DNA of 64,000 nt from Sporothrix humicola. Its lineage: Eukaryota; Ascomycota; Sordariomycetes; Ophiostomatales; Ophiostomataceae. Position numbers and translations under genes: made by a program. The notes beneath the pieces are model-generated. The model made no database searches, had not been told where the DNA came from, and saw nothing but the letters and a program-made list of their open reading frames with translations. Below are positions 1 to 8,020 of the stretch, one piece after another. Each line of letters starts with the position of its first letter. The first letter of the stretch is position 1. Location of the stretch: positions 62,001 through 126,000 of the forward strand of contig WNYE01000007.1 in NCBI GenBank assembly GCA_021396245.1. Reading direction: 5' to 3'.

Positions 1-894
1 AAACAAGCACTCGACAACGGCACCGGCCTGCCCTGTTTTTGCAACGACATCTACCGTGCCCAGACGGAAGAAAAGTTCACCGACGCTGCAGCCGGCTACA
101 TCAGCGGCTCGCTCCTCGAGGCCGGCTCCGACACGACGGCTTCCACCCTGTACGGATTCATCCTGGCCCTCATCCTGTGGCCCGAGGTGCAGACAAAACT
201 GCAGGCCGAGATCGACGCCGTCGTCGGCCCCGACCGGCTGCCCGACATTTCCGATTTTGACAGCGGCCGCCTGCCGTATGTCCGCTGCTGCATCAAGGAA
301 AGTCTGCGGTGGATGCCGACGGTCGTCCTAGGCGTCCCCCATGCCGCCGTCCGCGACGACGTCTACCAGGGCTGGCGCATCCCGCAGGGCGCCACCGTCA
401 TCAACAATGTCTGGGCCATCCACATGGACGAAGCGAGGACGCCGCATCCTCGCGTCTTTGACCCGGACCGGTTTGCCAGCGACACGACCTCCCTGTACCA
501 GTCCGCCATTGGCGACACCACGAAGCGCGACAACTTTGTCTTTGGCGCCGGCCGCCGCCTCTGCCAGGGCATCCACATTGCCGAGCGGTCGCTCTTCCTA
601 GGGATTGCCCGGTTTGCCTGGGCGTTTTCGTTCAGCAAGAAACCAGGGGCAGAGTACAGCCCCGAACACTTGGTCGGCAGCATCACCGTCCAGCCGGCCG
701 AGTTCCCGTGTGTCGTGACGCCGCGCAGCCAGGCCAAGGCCGACATGATCCGGCAAGCAGCTGCCCAGGAAAAGACCCAGCTCGATCCCCAGACGGGGCA
801 ATGGCGCACAGTTCCTGAGGGGATGGCCTTTAGCACGTGGATGCCGGAGGATGCCGAGAGCAAGGGTGTCGGTGGCGCGAAGGGCGGTGTGTAA
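1..894 (+). CDS. cytochrome P450 monooxygenase, C-terminal part (cut by window edge)
   Basis: The reading frame is open from base 1, so the 5' part lies outside the window; it stops with TAA at 892-894. About 297 residues are visible. They contain the I-helix oxygen-binding motif EAGSDTTAS (bases 118-144), the K-helix ExxR motif as ESLR (bases 298-309), a DPDRF 'PERF'-type motif, and the haem-binding motif FGAGRRLCQG (541-570) with the thiolate cysteine codon at 562-564. All four catalytic landmarks are intact. The product should be a haem-thiolate monooxygenase, normally ER-anchored through an N-terminal helix that is not visible here. The spacing resembles fungal P450s related to the O-methylsterigmatocystin oxidoreductase group, but the substrate cannot be told. 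The next two genes run in the same direction and also encode oxidative or small-molecule-binding proteins. Confidence 0.95.
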   Translation, partial: KQALDNGTGLPCFCNDIYRAQTEEKFTDAAAGYISGSLLEAGSDTTASTLYGFILALILWPEVQTKLQAEIDAVVGPDRLPDISDFDSGRLPYVRCCIKESLRWMPTVVLGVPHAAVRDDVYQGWRIPQGATVINNVWAIHMDEARTPHPRVFDPDRFASDTTSLYQSAIGDTTKRDNFVFGAGRRLCQGIHIAERSLFLGIARFAWAFSFSKKPGAEYSPEHLVGSITVQPAEFPCVVTPRSQAKADMIRQAAAQEKTQLDPQTGQWRTVPEGMAFSTWMPEDAESKGVGGAKGGV

Positions 895-1467
895 ACTGCA
901 GGCAGAGCGTTCGGGGGAACAATCGTTGGAAGATTCCTGGATTCATTGATTGATGGATTCATGGATGGATGGATTCATCGATTGATGGATTCATGGATGG
1001 ATGGATTCATCGATTGATGGATTCATCGATTGATCCATCGTGGAGGCGTGTCATGTTTATTTTCGAGTTCTGTAGCAAATACGGCGTATTAGCAAACACA
1101 TATGACGTTTTCAAAAAGTTCCTCAGATTGTCCACTTCTTATGCATTACTTATCGCCCGCTAATGATCCGCTAACAAGGACGCCCCCAAACAAAGGTCGA
1201 ATCGTGGGGTCAGATCGTGGCTTTGGAATCAAAGCTGTCTGTTCCGTGAAGTCGGACAAGAATCAGGAAGAGATGATCTCATACGCGGGTAATGCCTGCC
1301 AAGACGAGCGGCAGGGGGGCTGAAGTGCAGGCAACTTCCAGAGAGCTTTCTGTTGCCCTGATTGTCGGGGAAGGTACGATCATATTTAATGTCGAGGGCT
1401 CCTTCCTCTTCTTGTAATATGGACGAGTGGTTCACCATTGCAACTTCCTTACACACATCCTCATACA
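895..1467. other. intergenic region, P450 3' end to FAD oxidoreductase start
   Basis: This stretch holds the 3' end of the P450 transcription unit, a 16-bp tandem repeat (941-1036) and then the presumptive promoter and leader of the FAD oxidoreductase. The short open frames here have no coding character. No TATA box is convincing. Confidence 0.6.
941..1036. repeat. tandem repeat, 6 copies of a 16-bp unit
   Basis: Six contiguous 16-bp units fill 941-1036 without a gap. Copies 2 and 4 read ATTCATGGATGGATGG. Copies 3 and 5 read ATTCATCGATTGATGG. Copy 1 differs by one base (ATTCATTGATTGATGG) and copy 6 ends in CC. The alternation of two subtypes gives a higher-order period of 32 bp. The array starts 46 bp after the P450 stop codon. 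Confidence 0.95.
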
Positions 1468-2859
1468 ATGGCTCCCGGTACTCCTTCCGCGGCGGCGGCC
1501 CTTCGCGACTTCCTCCAGCAGCATCCCTCCGTCAAGCTGTTTACCCCTGAATCCCCCGACTTTGACGCCACCAAAGTCTGCTGCATCCTCAAACCACAAG
1601 TTCAGCCGTTTGCCATTGCACAGCCCACAACCACCGCCGATGTCCAGGCTCTCGTCAAGTTTTGTGTCGAGCATGACGTCGACTTTGTCGTCCGTGCTGG
1701 TGGCCACGACACGGCCGCCCGCTCCCAAGTCCACGGCGCACTGACCATCGACATGCGTCTCTTCAACTCGGTCGTCGTCGATGAGGCTTCCCAGACTGTC
1801 AAGATTGGGGGCGGCGCGTTCCTCCGCGACGTCTCGGCCGAGCTCGACAAGTTTGGCCTCATCACGCCCGTCGGCTCCATCGGCAGCGTCGGCTACACGG
1901 GTTGGGCCACCCTCGGCGGCTACGGCCCCTTTTCGCCGAAACACGGCCCTGGTGTCGACCAGATTCTGAGCGTGCGGCTTGTCAACCCGGCCGGCGAGCT
2001 GGTCGAAGTCAAGGAGGACGATGAGCTGCTGGCAGGCCTGCGCGGTGGTGGTGGCATCTTTGGCGTCATTATCGACTCGACCGTCAAGGCGTACCCGCTC
2101 AAGGAAATTGTCGCCGGTCTTGTGGTCTCTGACCCGAGCGATCTGGCCGGTGCGTGGACAGCATTTTCGGCTGCCTACCAGTGCTGGCGCGAGTCAGGCG
2201 AGCTTCCCGCCGAGCTCTATGTCCAGCCCTTTGGCATCCGCTTCCCCGGCGTGGGAAACGTCTTTGCTCTGGGCCTGACGTGGACCGGCGAAGACCAGGC
2301 AGCTGCCAACCCGTGGATCGACAAGGTCGCCGCCTCGCTCGGCAAGCCCCCGATCGTCAAGCAGGCCGCCCCGACGTCTGTGTATGCCTTTGCCGAGCAG
2401 AACGAAAAGATGCTAACCTATGGCGTCTATGGCCGCGTCTTCCCGCTCAACTTTAAAAAATACACGCCCGCCGTGGCCGACATTTTTGCCAAGTACAATG
2501 CAATTGTTCCGACGCCCGAGTCTGGCATCTCGATTCACGCACTGCGGTCGCCGCCGTCTAACCCTAACTCGGTCTTTGGCGCCCGCGAGGACCACGTCAT
2601 GCTCGAGATGATTGCTCTGGCCAAGGACCCGGCCAAGGAGGCAGATGCTGCTGCGTGGGCCAAGGCCTGCATTGCAGAGCTCAAGGCCGCCGACCCGGAC
2701 AACATTCTGGAGAGCACATATGTGTCGCTCGGCGGTGACGACGACTCGGACAACAAGAAGATCTACGGCGACCAGTACGACCGTCTAGTGGCGCTCAAGA
2801 ACAAGTACGACCCGACCAACGTCTTCAAGTTTGCCATTCCCAAGCTAGGGTCCCAGTAA
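1468..2859 (+). CDS. FAD-linked oxidoreductase, BBE-like / 6-hydroxy-D-nicotine oxidase type
   Basis: This is a single-exon gene for 463 residues. I chose the ATG at 1468 (MAPGTPSAAAALRDF) because the frame upstream is short and has no other ATG. The N-terminal half is a PCMH/FAD_binding_4 fold: residues 75-80 read VRAGGH, where the His is the usual site of covalent flavin attachment, followed by the SIGSVGYTGWATLGGYG segment that wraps the cofactor. The second Cys used for bicovalent flavin in plant BBE enzymes is absent. The C-terminus (DPTNVFKFAIPKLGSQ) resembles the BBE tail, which normally reads DPxNxF. No signal peptide is seen, so the protein is probably cytosolic. Such enzymes oxidise hydroxyls or close rings in alkaloid and polyketide pathways; the substrate is unknown. 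It lies between the P450 and an SRPBCC protein on the same strand. Confidence 0.92.
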   Translation: MAPGTPSAAAALRDFLQQHPSVKLFTPESPDFDATKVCCILKPQVQPFAIAQPTTTADVQALVKFCVEHDVDFVVRAGGHDTAARSQVHGALTIDMRLFNSVVVDEASQTVKIGGGAFLRDVSAELDKFGLITPVGSIGSVGYTGWATLGGYGPFSPKHGPGVDQILSVRLVNPAGELVEVKEDDELLAGLRGGGGIFGVIIDSTVKAYPLKEIVAGLVVSDPSDLAGAWTAFSAAYQCWRESGELPAELYVQPFGIRFPGVGNVFALGLTWTGEDQAAANPWIDKVAASLGKPPIVKQAAPTSVYAFAEQNEKMLTYGVYGRVFPLNFKKYTPAVADIFAKYNAIVPTPESGISIHALRSPPSNPNSVFGAREDHVMLEMIALAKDPAKEADAAAWAKACIAELKAADPDNILESTYVSLGGDDDSDNKKIYGDQYDRLVALKNKYDPTNVFKFAIPKLGSQ

Positions 2860-3376
2860 GGGGTTTGGAGGTCAGTCAATCGGGAATATGGAACGACATG
2901 GAATATGAGTTTGCAAATTTTTGGATATGAAAATATGAACTTTTTTCTTTTCTGCTTAAAAATGAAGGGCCAAATCAGAAAAGCACAGACTCGAACAAAA
3001 GGACCGAAGTGAAGTGTTTACACGCGTTCCTGACTAAATGGAGCGATGTCCCACTGTTGTTCACCTCTCTTTATTCCCGACTTTTGTCAGCAATATCAGT
3101 TGTCGTCACCATTTTGGCGCATTTTGGGGCTATTGGGCCAATGTATTTTCCGATGCCCTGCCTTGATTTCGAGAGAGGCTGACTTATACCGAGGTGGACC
3201 GGAGATGGGCTGCACTTATAACTTGAACACGACGTCAATTGTCAAGACGTGACTTTACTTCTTTAACTCTATTCGCAGATATCTTCAATTCACGGGTTTT
3301 TGTAACTCGCTTTCACCAATCCACACTTCATTGTTGTAGCACAGCGTCTTCGCTTGGCTCAGTCGTCAACCCCACC
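2860..3376. other. intergenic region between FAD oxidoreductase and SRPBCC gene
   Basis: The first 150 bp are A/T-rich and look like a 3' UTR. The remainder is the presumptive promoter of the SRPBCC gene. No gene or RNA is recognisable. Confidence 0.6.
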
Positions 3377-3934
3377 ATGGCCACCCCCACTGCCTCCGCC
3401 ATCCTCTGGCCCGCCCAGTTCCTCCCTGGCCATGTTGACAACTACGTCTCCAACGAAGTCGTCGCTGCCGGTCTGTCTTCGGCCGATGTCTGGCCGTATC
3501 TGGCCGACACTGCCCACTGGGAGGCTTACTATGACAACATTGGCCAAATAACACCGCCCGCATCGGGTTCCATCCTGACCACTGCCGCCATCGGCAGCCG
3601 CTTCCGGTTCGCCACGTTTGGCTTCCCGCCGCTCGACATTGAGCTCGCCGAGTGTGTGCCGCCGACGTCCACGACACCGGGCCGTCTGGCTTGGCGCGCC
3701 TGGCAGGACGGCGATGCCGATGCCAAGCTGGATGTGTACCATGCCTGGATTGTCGAGGATGCGCCGTGGTCGACACCCGAGAAGCCCATTACGCGCATCC
3801 TGACGCAAGAGTCGCAGATTGGCAAGCCGGCTGCCCAGCTGGCCGCCCAGCAGCCCAACCCGATGCTCAACGGTCACCAGAGCTGGCTGGACGGCCTGGT
3901 TAAGTACGCCAGGGAGAAGAAGGCCAATGACTAG
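3377..3934 (+). CDS. SRPBCC / polyketide-cyclase-like small protein
   Basis: This is a single exon for 185 residues, from the ATG at 3377 (context ACCATGG, a good fungal initiation context) to TAG at 3932-3934. The open frame extends further upstream but only through non-coding-looking sequence. The protein begins with MATPTASAILWPAQ and has an alternating pattern of an early helix (SSADVWPYLADTAHWEAYYD), a strand region, and a C-terminal helix (MLNGHQSWLDGLVKYAREK). This matches the START/SRPBCC fold used to bind hydrophobic small molecules. There is no signal peptide or membrane segment. Fungal members are mostly uncharacterised. Its position after a P450 and a BBE-like oxidase suggests a small-molecule role, but that is inference from context. 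It converges on the xylanase gene with 204 bp between stop codons. Confidence 0.8.
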   Translation: MATPTASAILWPAQFLPGHVDNYVSNEVVAAGLSSADVWPYLADTAHWEAYYDNIGQITPPASGSILTTAAIGSRFRFATFGFPPLDIELAECVPPTSTTPGRLAWRAWQDGDADAKLDVYHAWIVEDAPWSTPEKPITRILTQESQIGKPAAQLAAQQPNPMLNGHQSWLDGLVKYAREKKAND

Positions 3935-4138
3935 GAAACGGCAACGAGTTATGGGAACAAAAATGAAAATAGTTGAATATTTCAAACACTATTCGTATGA
4001 TGGAAAATGAAGAATAAGAAATAAAGTATGTGCACATCAGGACAACCCTCAACAACATCGACACCAATTTTCCACCCCACCAGCCAGACCTTCACCTTCA
4101 CCTTCGCCCCTCGCTTTCTCTCGGGCTGTTGAGGGCCC

Positions 4139-4934
4139 TCAAGTGCTCAGAGTGTACTTGCTGTTGCCGCCAGCGTTGCCCCAGCCCTCCGTCGCCAGCA
4201 CCTGGTAGTCCATCGTGCCGAGCTTCAGGCCCAGCGCCGCCCACGCGTCAAAGTGCGTCTTGGTCGTGATCGTGCCGCTGCCGGGCCGCGAGTCGCGACG
4301 CTGCGAAATGTACTGCGTGAACGTCGTCGTGCCGGCAATCGACGGCTGGTTGACCTGCGTGTGCTTCCAGATGTCGTAGGTCGAGCCGTCGCTCTCGACG
4401 GTGCCGACCTTGGTGCCCTGGGCCGAGCCTTTGCCGTCCGAGGCGTACTCGGTGATGTAGTACTCGACGAGCGGGTTGCGGGACCAGCCGTAGACGGACA
4501 CGAGGACGGTGCCGCCCGAGCGGGACGTAGAGCCATCGAAAGTGATGTTCCTAGGAAGTCAGTACAACCGAACTCGACCGGAGCGAGAGTGAGGGAGAGT
4601 GTGGATAAAAGACAGTTGCGAGCGAATCGCGAGCACAGCGAGGAAAAGAAAGCGAGCGAAGCGAGGAAAAAGAAACTTACCGGGTGGTGCCGGTCTTCCA
4701 GCCCTTGCCGACGACGAAATCGCCGGCGCCCGAGAAGGTCACGGAGTAGCCGTTGCTGCCCGGCTGGAAGTTGACGTTGCCGCCGGTCTTGTAGTTCTGG
4801 TTGTAGTCCTGGCGGGCCTCGAGCACCTCGGCAGGGCCGATCATGAAGTCGGGGGCATCAGCCTCGGCCGTGGGGGCAGCAAAGACAGCCGAGATGGCCG
4901 TAGTGGCGAGTGCCAAGTACGAGAAAGCGACCAT
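4139..4934 (-). CDS. secreted endo-1,4-beta-xylanase, glycoside hydrolase family 11
   Basis: There are two exons: 4934-4681 and 4550-4139, with a 130-nt GT-AG intron (donor GTAAGT) splitting the codon for Arg85. The product is 221 residues. Residues 1-20 form a signal peptide (MVAFSYLALATTAISAVFAA), followed by a short propeptide that probably ends at EAR (41), leaving a mature N-terminus of QDYNQNY. The GH11 jelly-roll landmarks are clear: the nucleophile Glu114 lies in SVYGWSRNPLVEYY and the acid/base Glu206 lies in VLATEGW, with DGSTYDIW and the thumb NQPSI between them. The enzyme hydrolyses the beta-1,4 backbone of xylan outside the cell. There is no carbohydrate-binding module. A TATA box sits about 170 bp upstream of the ATG. 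The open frame continues upstream of the ATG but encodes no plausible protein. Confidence 0.97.
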
Positions 4935-5102
4935 TGTGGCGGGCGGTGGATGGATGTGTATAAGTGGGTTGGTAAAGTAAACAATGATCCTGGACAATGA
5001 ATACCAAGAGAACCAAGAAAACCAAGAAGACCAAGAAGACCAAGACCAGGACAAGAAGGACAAGAAAAAACAAGCAACCTGCCAAGCAGCGCCTCCCGGC
5101 TC

Positions 5103-5110
5103 TTTATATA
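5103..5110 (-). promoter_or_regulatory. TATA box of the GH11 xylanase
   Basis: The minus strand reads TATATAAA here, about 170 nt upstream of the xylanase start codon. This is a canonical TATA box at a distance consistent with a leader of roughly 130-140 nt. Strongly inducible fungal hydrolase genes commonly carry one. Confidence 0.6.
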
Positions 5111-5304
5111 GTTTCCCCGTGTTTTCTATTTCATGTGCCGTATTTTCCATAATTTCCATCCTTCTCGTGTTTCCCATCCTTTTCCCATATTTTGTGTCCT
5201 TTCTTTCCTCATCAATATCCCTTCTAATTCTTCCAAACTTCCGTTTTTGTCTGTATTCGTCTTTTTCCGTATTAGTGTCGATGGTGTAAGTCATCGTGGC
5301 TTCC

Positions 5305-5310
5305 GGCTAA
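5305..5310 (+). promoter_or_regulatory. possible XlnR/Xyr1 xylanase-regulator site (GGCTAA)
   Basis: The hexamer GGCTAA, the known core recognised by the xylanolytic activators XlnR/Xyr1, lies about 195 bp upstream of the TATA box of the xylanase gene. A single hexamer arises by chance often, so only its position makes it interesting. Confidence 0.3.
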
Positions 5311-6531
5311 ATTCGATCGCGCATCCTCCCCTCAGATCGACACGATGTTTGACCCCCAATCCTGGGATATTATTTTATGGGGTCGTGATATAAGGTGATA
5401 TATATCATAATTCAAATATATGACACTTTTCTCCCCATATTAGACACGGCATTCACTGAATCCACTACCTTCTCTTCTCCCCCTTCCGTACTTTGGATAA
5501 ACCGATCTGTGGAAGCTAGTCTCCGTAACGCGGGGAGCCGAGCGCCTCTTTTCTTGGTGTTTTCTACATTCTTTTCTTCGATTTGTTCTTTTTCCTGCTC
5601 ATATAATCAAACCGGCCCTTGTACCTTCCCCACAACAATGAATTTGAGAATAGAAGAACGACTGCACACCTGCTTCCGGCCAGCCGACTGTTCCTGTGGG
5701 CTCGCATCTATTTCTGATTTCACACATCTCATGATCCACCCATAGTCATACGGTCACACAATGTGTTCCAATGGAACATGGATGCCCTCCAATCGTGCTA
5801 CCGTTTTTAACCACTGTATTCTTCCACCTATCCATGCCGTCCATATCCGGGCAATGAGTAGTATTCGACATCAAGGTCTGACCATACCTCCTCATCCTAT
5901 CGACAGGAACCATTCATGATCACCCGGATATTCCGAATAAGTAGGCAAGTCATTGCTTGATCTTTCTCTTTTTCTGTGTCTATTTATCCAGAAATACACA
6001 TCACTTCCCCATGCCTGTGTGCTGGGGTAACCGATGCTACCACGGCTCAAGACGTTGCATCCAGTATCCGCACGTGTATGCATCCTCGGTCCTGAAAACC
6101 GAACTTTCATCATGTGGCACGAGCAAATCACCGAGGCAAGAGAGAAAAGGAAAGGATTTATGCTTCTAGTCTTTACATTGTAAACAAAGATTGAAATGGG
6201 TGCCAGTCCTATTGACATGAACTAGGATGGAATTTTTATGTTCCTTATTTTAGTGGCAATTTTTTATCTGTTTTTCTTTTCTTTCAATCTCGTTTCTTTT
6301 TGAAAAAGAGAAGAAAAAACACGAATAAAAATAGTAATTAAAATATATGTGCTGCTAATAAATGAGTAGAAAATATGATACATTCTGCAGAGCATATCCA
6401 AAGATGTAAATAGGATAAAGAGAGAAGAAACCAATAACGCGGATATGACACAAACATAAAAACACGCACACCCAATTATCATTCATCACTCGTCAGAATC
6501 ATCGTCAACCCCAACACTACTTAGACAGAAA

Positions 6532-7464
6532 TTACAAGCTCTCCCAGGACTCTTGGTGCACCCAGCCGGCAAACTTTGTCTGGATCTTCATGCTTTCGAG
6601 CACACGCTGCTTGACATTGGCGGCCACAATGTCCGTGCCAACAAACGCGCCGTGCGTACTCGTGAAATTGTGATGCTTGAGGATCTGCCACATGGCAAAG
6701 ACCTCGTCGCCCGACAGCGGGATCATGTTGGGAATGCTCCACATGAACGCAAACGAGTTCATGCCGACCGGTCGCTCTCGCGGCGTGCCCAAAGCATCTG
6801 TGGCCCAGCTGCCAAGACCCGCCGGTGTCGTCACAAGTGTGTCGGCCACAAACAGGTGTCCACCAAACAGAAGCACCTGGCTGCCAGGGAAATGGCCGCC
6901 CAAGCGGATGGCCAAAGCATCTGATTCTTTCCCATCGACCAGAATCGGCTGCACGTCGGCGTCGCTCCAAAACACTTGCTTTGGAGATTCCTGGACAGTC
7001 CATTCGCGGTCTTCGGCACGCAAATAGACGGGGCAGTCAAACGCAGCCGCCCATTCAGTGTGTGACGAGTAGTAGTGAGGATGAGAAATGACAATGGCCT
7101 TGAGACCGCCCAGACTTTTGATGTGCTCAATGGTTGCCTCGTCGATGAGCGTCAGACAGTCCCAGAGGATGTTGCCGGCGGGCGTCTGGATGAGCACGGC
7201 TCGCTGTCCTATGGCGAACTTCGGTTCAGTCGCAATGCTTGTCAGTCTTTCATCGCCGCCGGTCTTTGTGTGAAAGACATTGCGCCGGCTGCTGCGGACC
7301 TTGGACATGGTCGTGAAGGACTGGCCGGACGGCGGCGTGAACTGCCGTGGATCGTCACAGATGCGGCATGATGGCAGTGATTTGCGATCAGACGTGGGGA
7401 ACTGAGTGCCGCAAGCCGTGCAGACGAGAAGGTCGTCTGTTGCGTGAGGATCGTAAGCGGACAT
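6532..7464 (-). CDS. metallo-beta-lactamase-fold protein with N-terminal Cys-pair region
   Basis: This is a single exon for 310 residues, ATG at 7464-7462, TAA at 6534-6532. The N-terminus has two Cys pairs (C15xxC18 and C33xxC36), like a small zinc ribbon. From about residue 75 the chain follows the MBL fold: a first strand pair (RAVLIQTPAGNILWDC), the metal motif region ISHPHYYSSHTEW, a later His in GGHFPGSQVLLF, an Asp in FVADTLV, and a His in STHGAFVG. The classical HxHxDH reads HPHYYSSH, so the first two His are kept but the Asp-His pair is displaced or lost. The substrate is unknown. No targeting signal is seen. It shares a divergent promoter region with kap120. Confidence 0.88.
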   Translation of the reverse strand: MSAYDPHATDDLLVCTACGTQFPTSDRKSLPSCRICDDPRQFTPPSGQSFTTMSKVRSSRRNVFHTKTGGDERLTSIATEPKFAIGQRAVLIQTPAGNILWDCLTLIDEATIEHIKSLGGLKAIVISHPHYYSSHTEWAAAFDCPVYLRAEDREWTVQESPKQVFWSDADVQPILVDGKESDALAIRLGGHFPGSQVLLFGGHLFVADTLVTTPAGLGSWATDALGTPRERPVGMNSFAFMWSIPNMIPLSGDEVFAMWQILKHHNFTSTHGAFVGTDIVAANVKQRVLESMKIQTKFAGWVHQESWESL

Positions 7465-8020
7465 TGTGGGCTGGTGATCTGACTGTTGTGTCTGGAGATC
7501 TGAGTGTGGCAGAGGTTACTATTCTTCAGTCTGGTGTTCATGGGATGCGTGGCCTAAAAACCGACGGTCCATGTTGTTGTGGGGGATACATAATCCGAGA
7601 AACAGACATATGGACCCCAAGGCTGAAATAGTTATGTCGGAACTGGCCGATGTTAAGCGACGTCACAGTTGCTCCTTCCCTTTGGTGCATGTGTGCACGT
7701 ATCGCGATAAGAACCGAAGCTACCCCACCTTGGCAACCTGTATTTTGGTGGTCTGGCAGGCGCGTTCAGTCAGGCACGAAAGTGGCAGGAACGACCCAGT
7801 GACACCGCTAAATTTTTTCTGCCGCGCCTTCTGTATTCTCTCGTTCACCCCGCAGTCAATAGCGCATCTAGCCCCTGTCAAACAACAATCAACAAACTGA
7901 ACGTTCACGACAACTCAAGAACATTGCCACACGGGCAGCCTTCCTCACAGCCAAACGTGGCAAACCTTTCTCGATACGCAATACGACACATTATACCCTC
8001 CTCCCTGACCGTCACCCACG
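7465..8020. other. divergent promoter region between MBL gene and kap120
   Basis: This 556-bp region separates two start codons pointing outward, so it must hold both promoters. No TATA box or named binding site is convincing. The last 120 bp before the kap120 ATG are pyrimidine-rich and A/C-rich, as expected of a leader. Confidence 0.6.

Larger units (their letters stand above)
4935..6531. other. xylanase promoter/leader and MBL-gene 3' flank; no gene seen
   Basis: From 4935 to about 5080 is the xylanase 5' leader, including an imperfect ACCAAGAAG-type repeat at 5009-5070 (plus strand). A TATA box (5103-5110) and a possible XlnR/Xyr1 site (5305-5310) follow. A GCGGGG hexamer at 5530-5535 fits the CreA consensus SYGGRG but is weak evidence on its own. 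From about 6180 to 6500 the DNA is A/T-rich and is likely the 3' UTR of the minus-strand MBL gene. The 351-nt open frame at 5395-5745 has no coding features. Confidence 0.6.

Noticed and set aside
1..894. P450 as a truncated pseudogene
   Set aside because: The frame is open to the window edge and all motifs are intact, so the missing N-terminus is only outside the window.
4935..5294. Upstream extension of the xylanase frame
   Set aside because: The extension is Trp/Ser-rich repeat translation; the ATG at 4934 begins a perfect signal peptide and a TATA box lies inside the extension.
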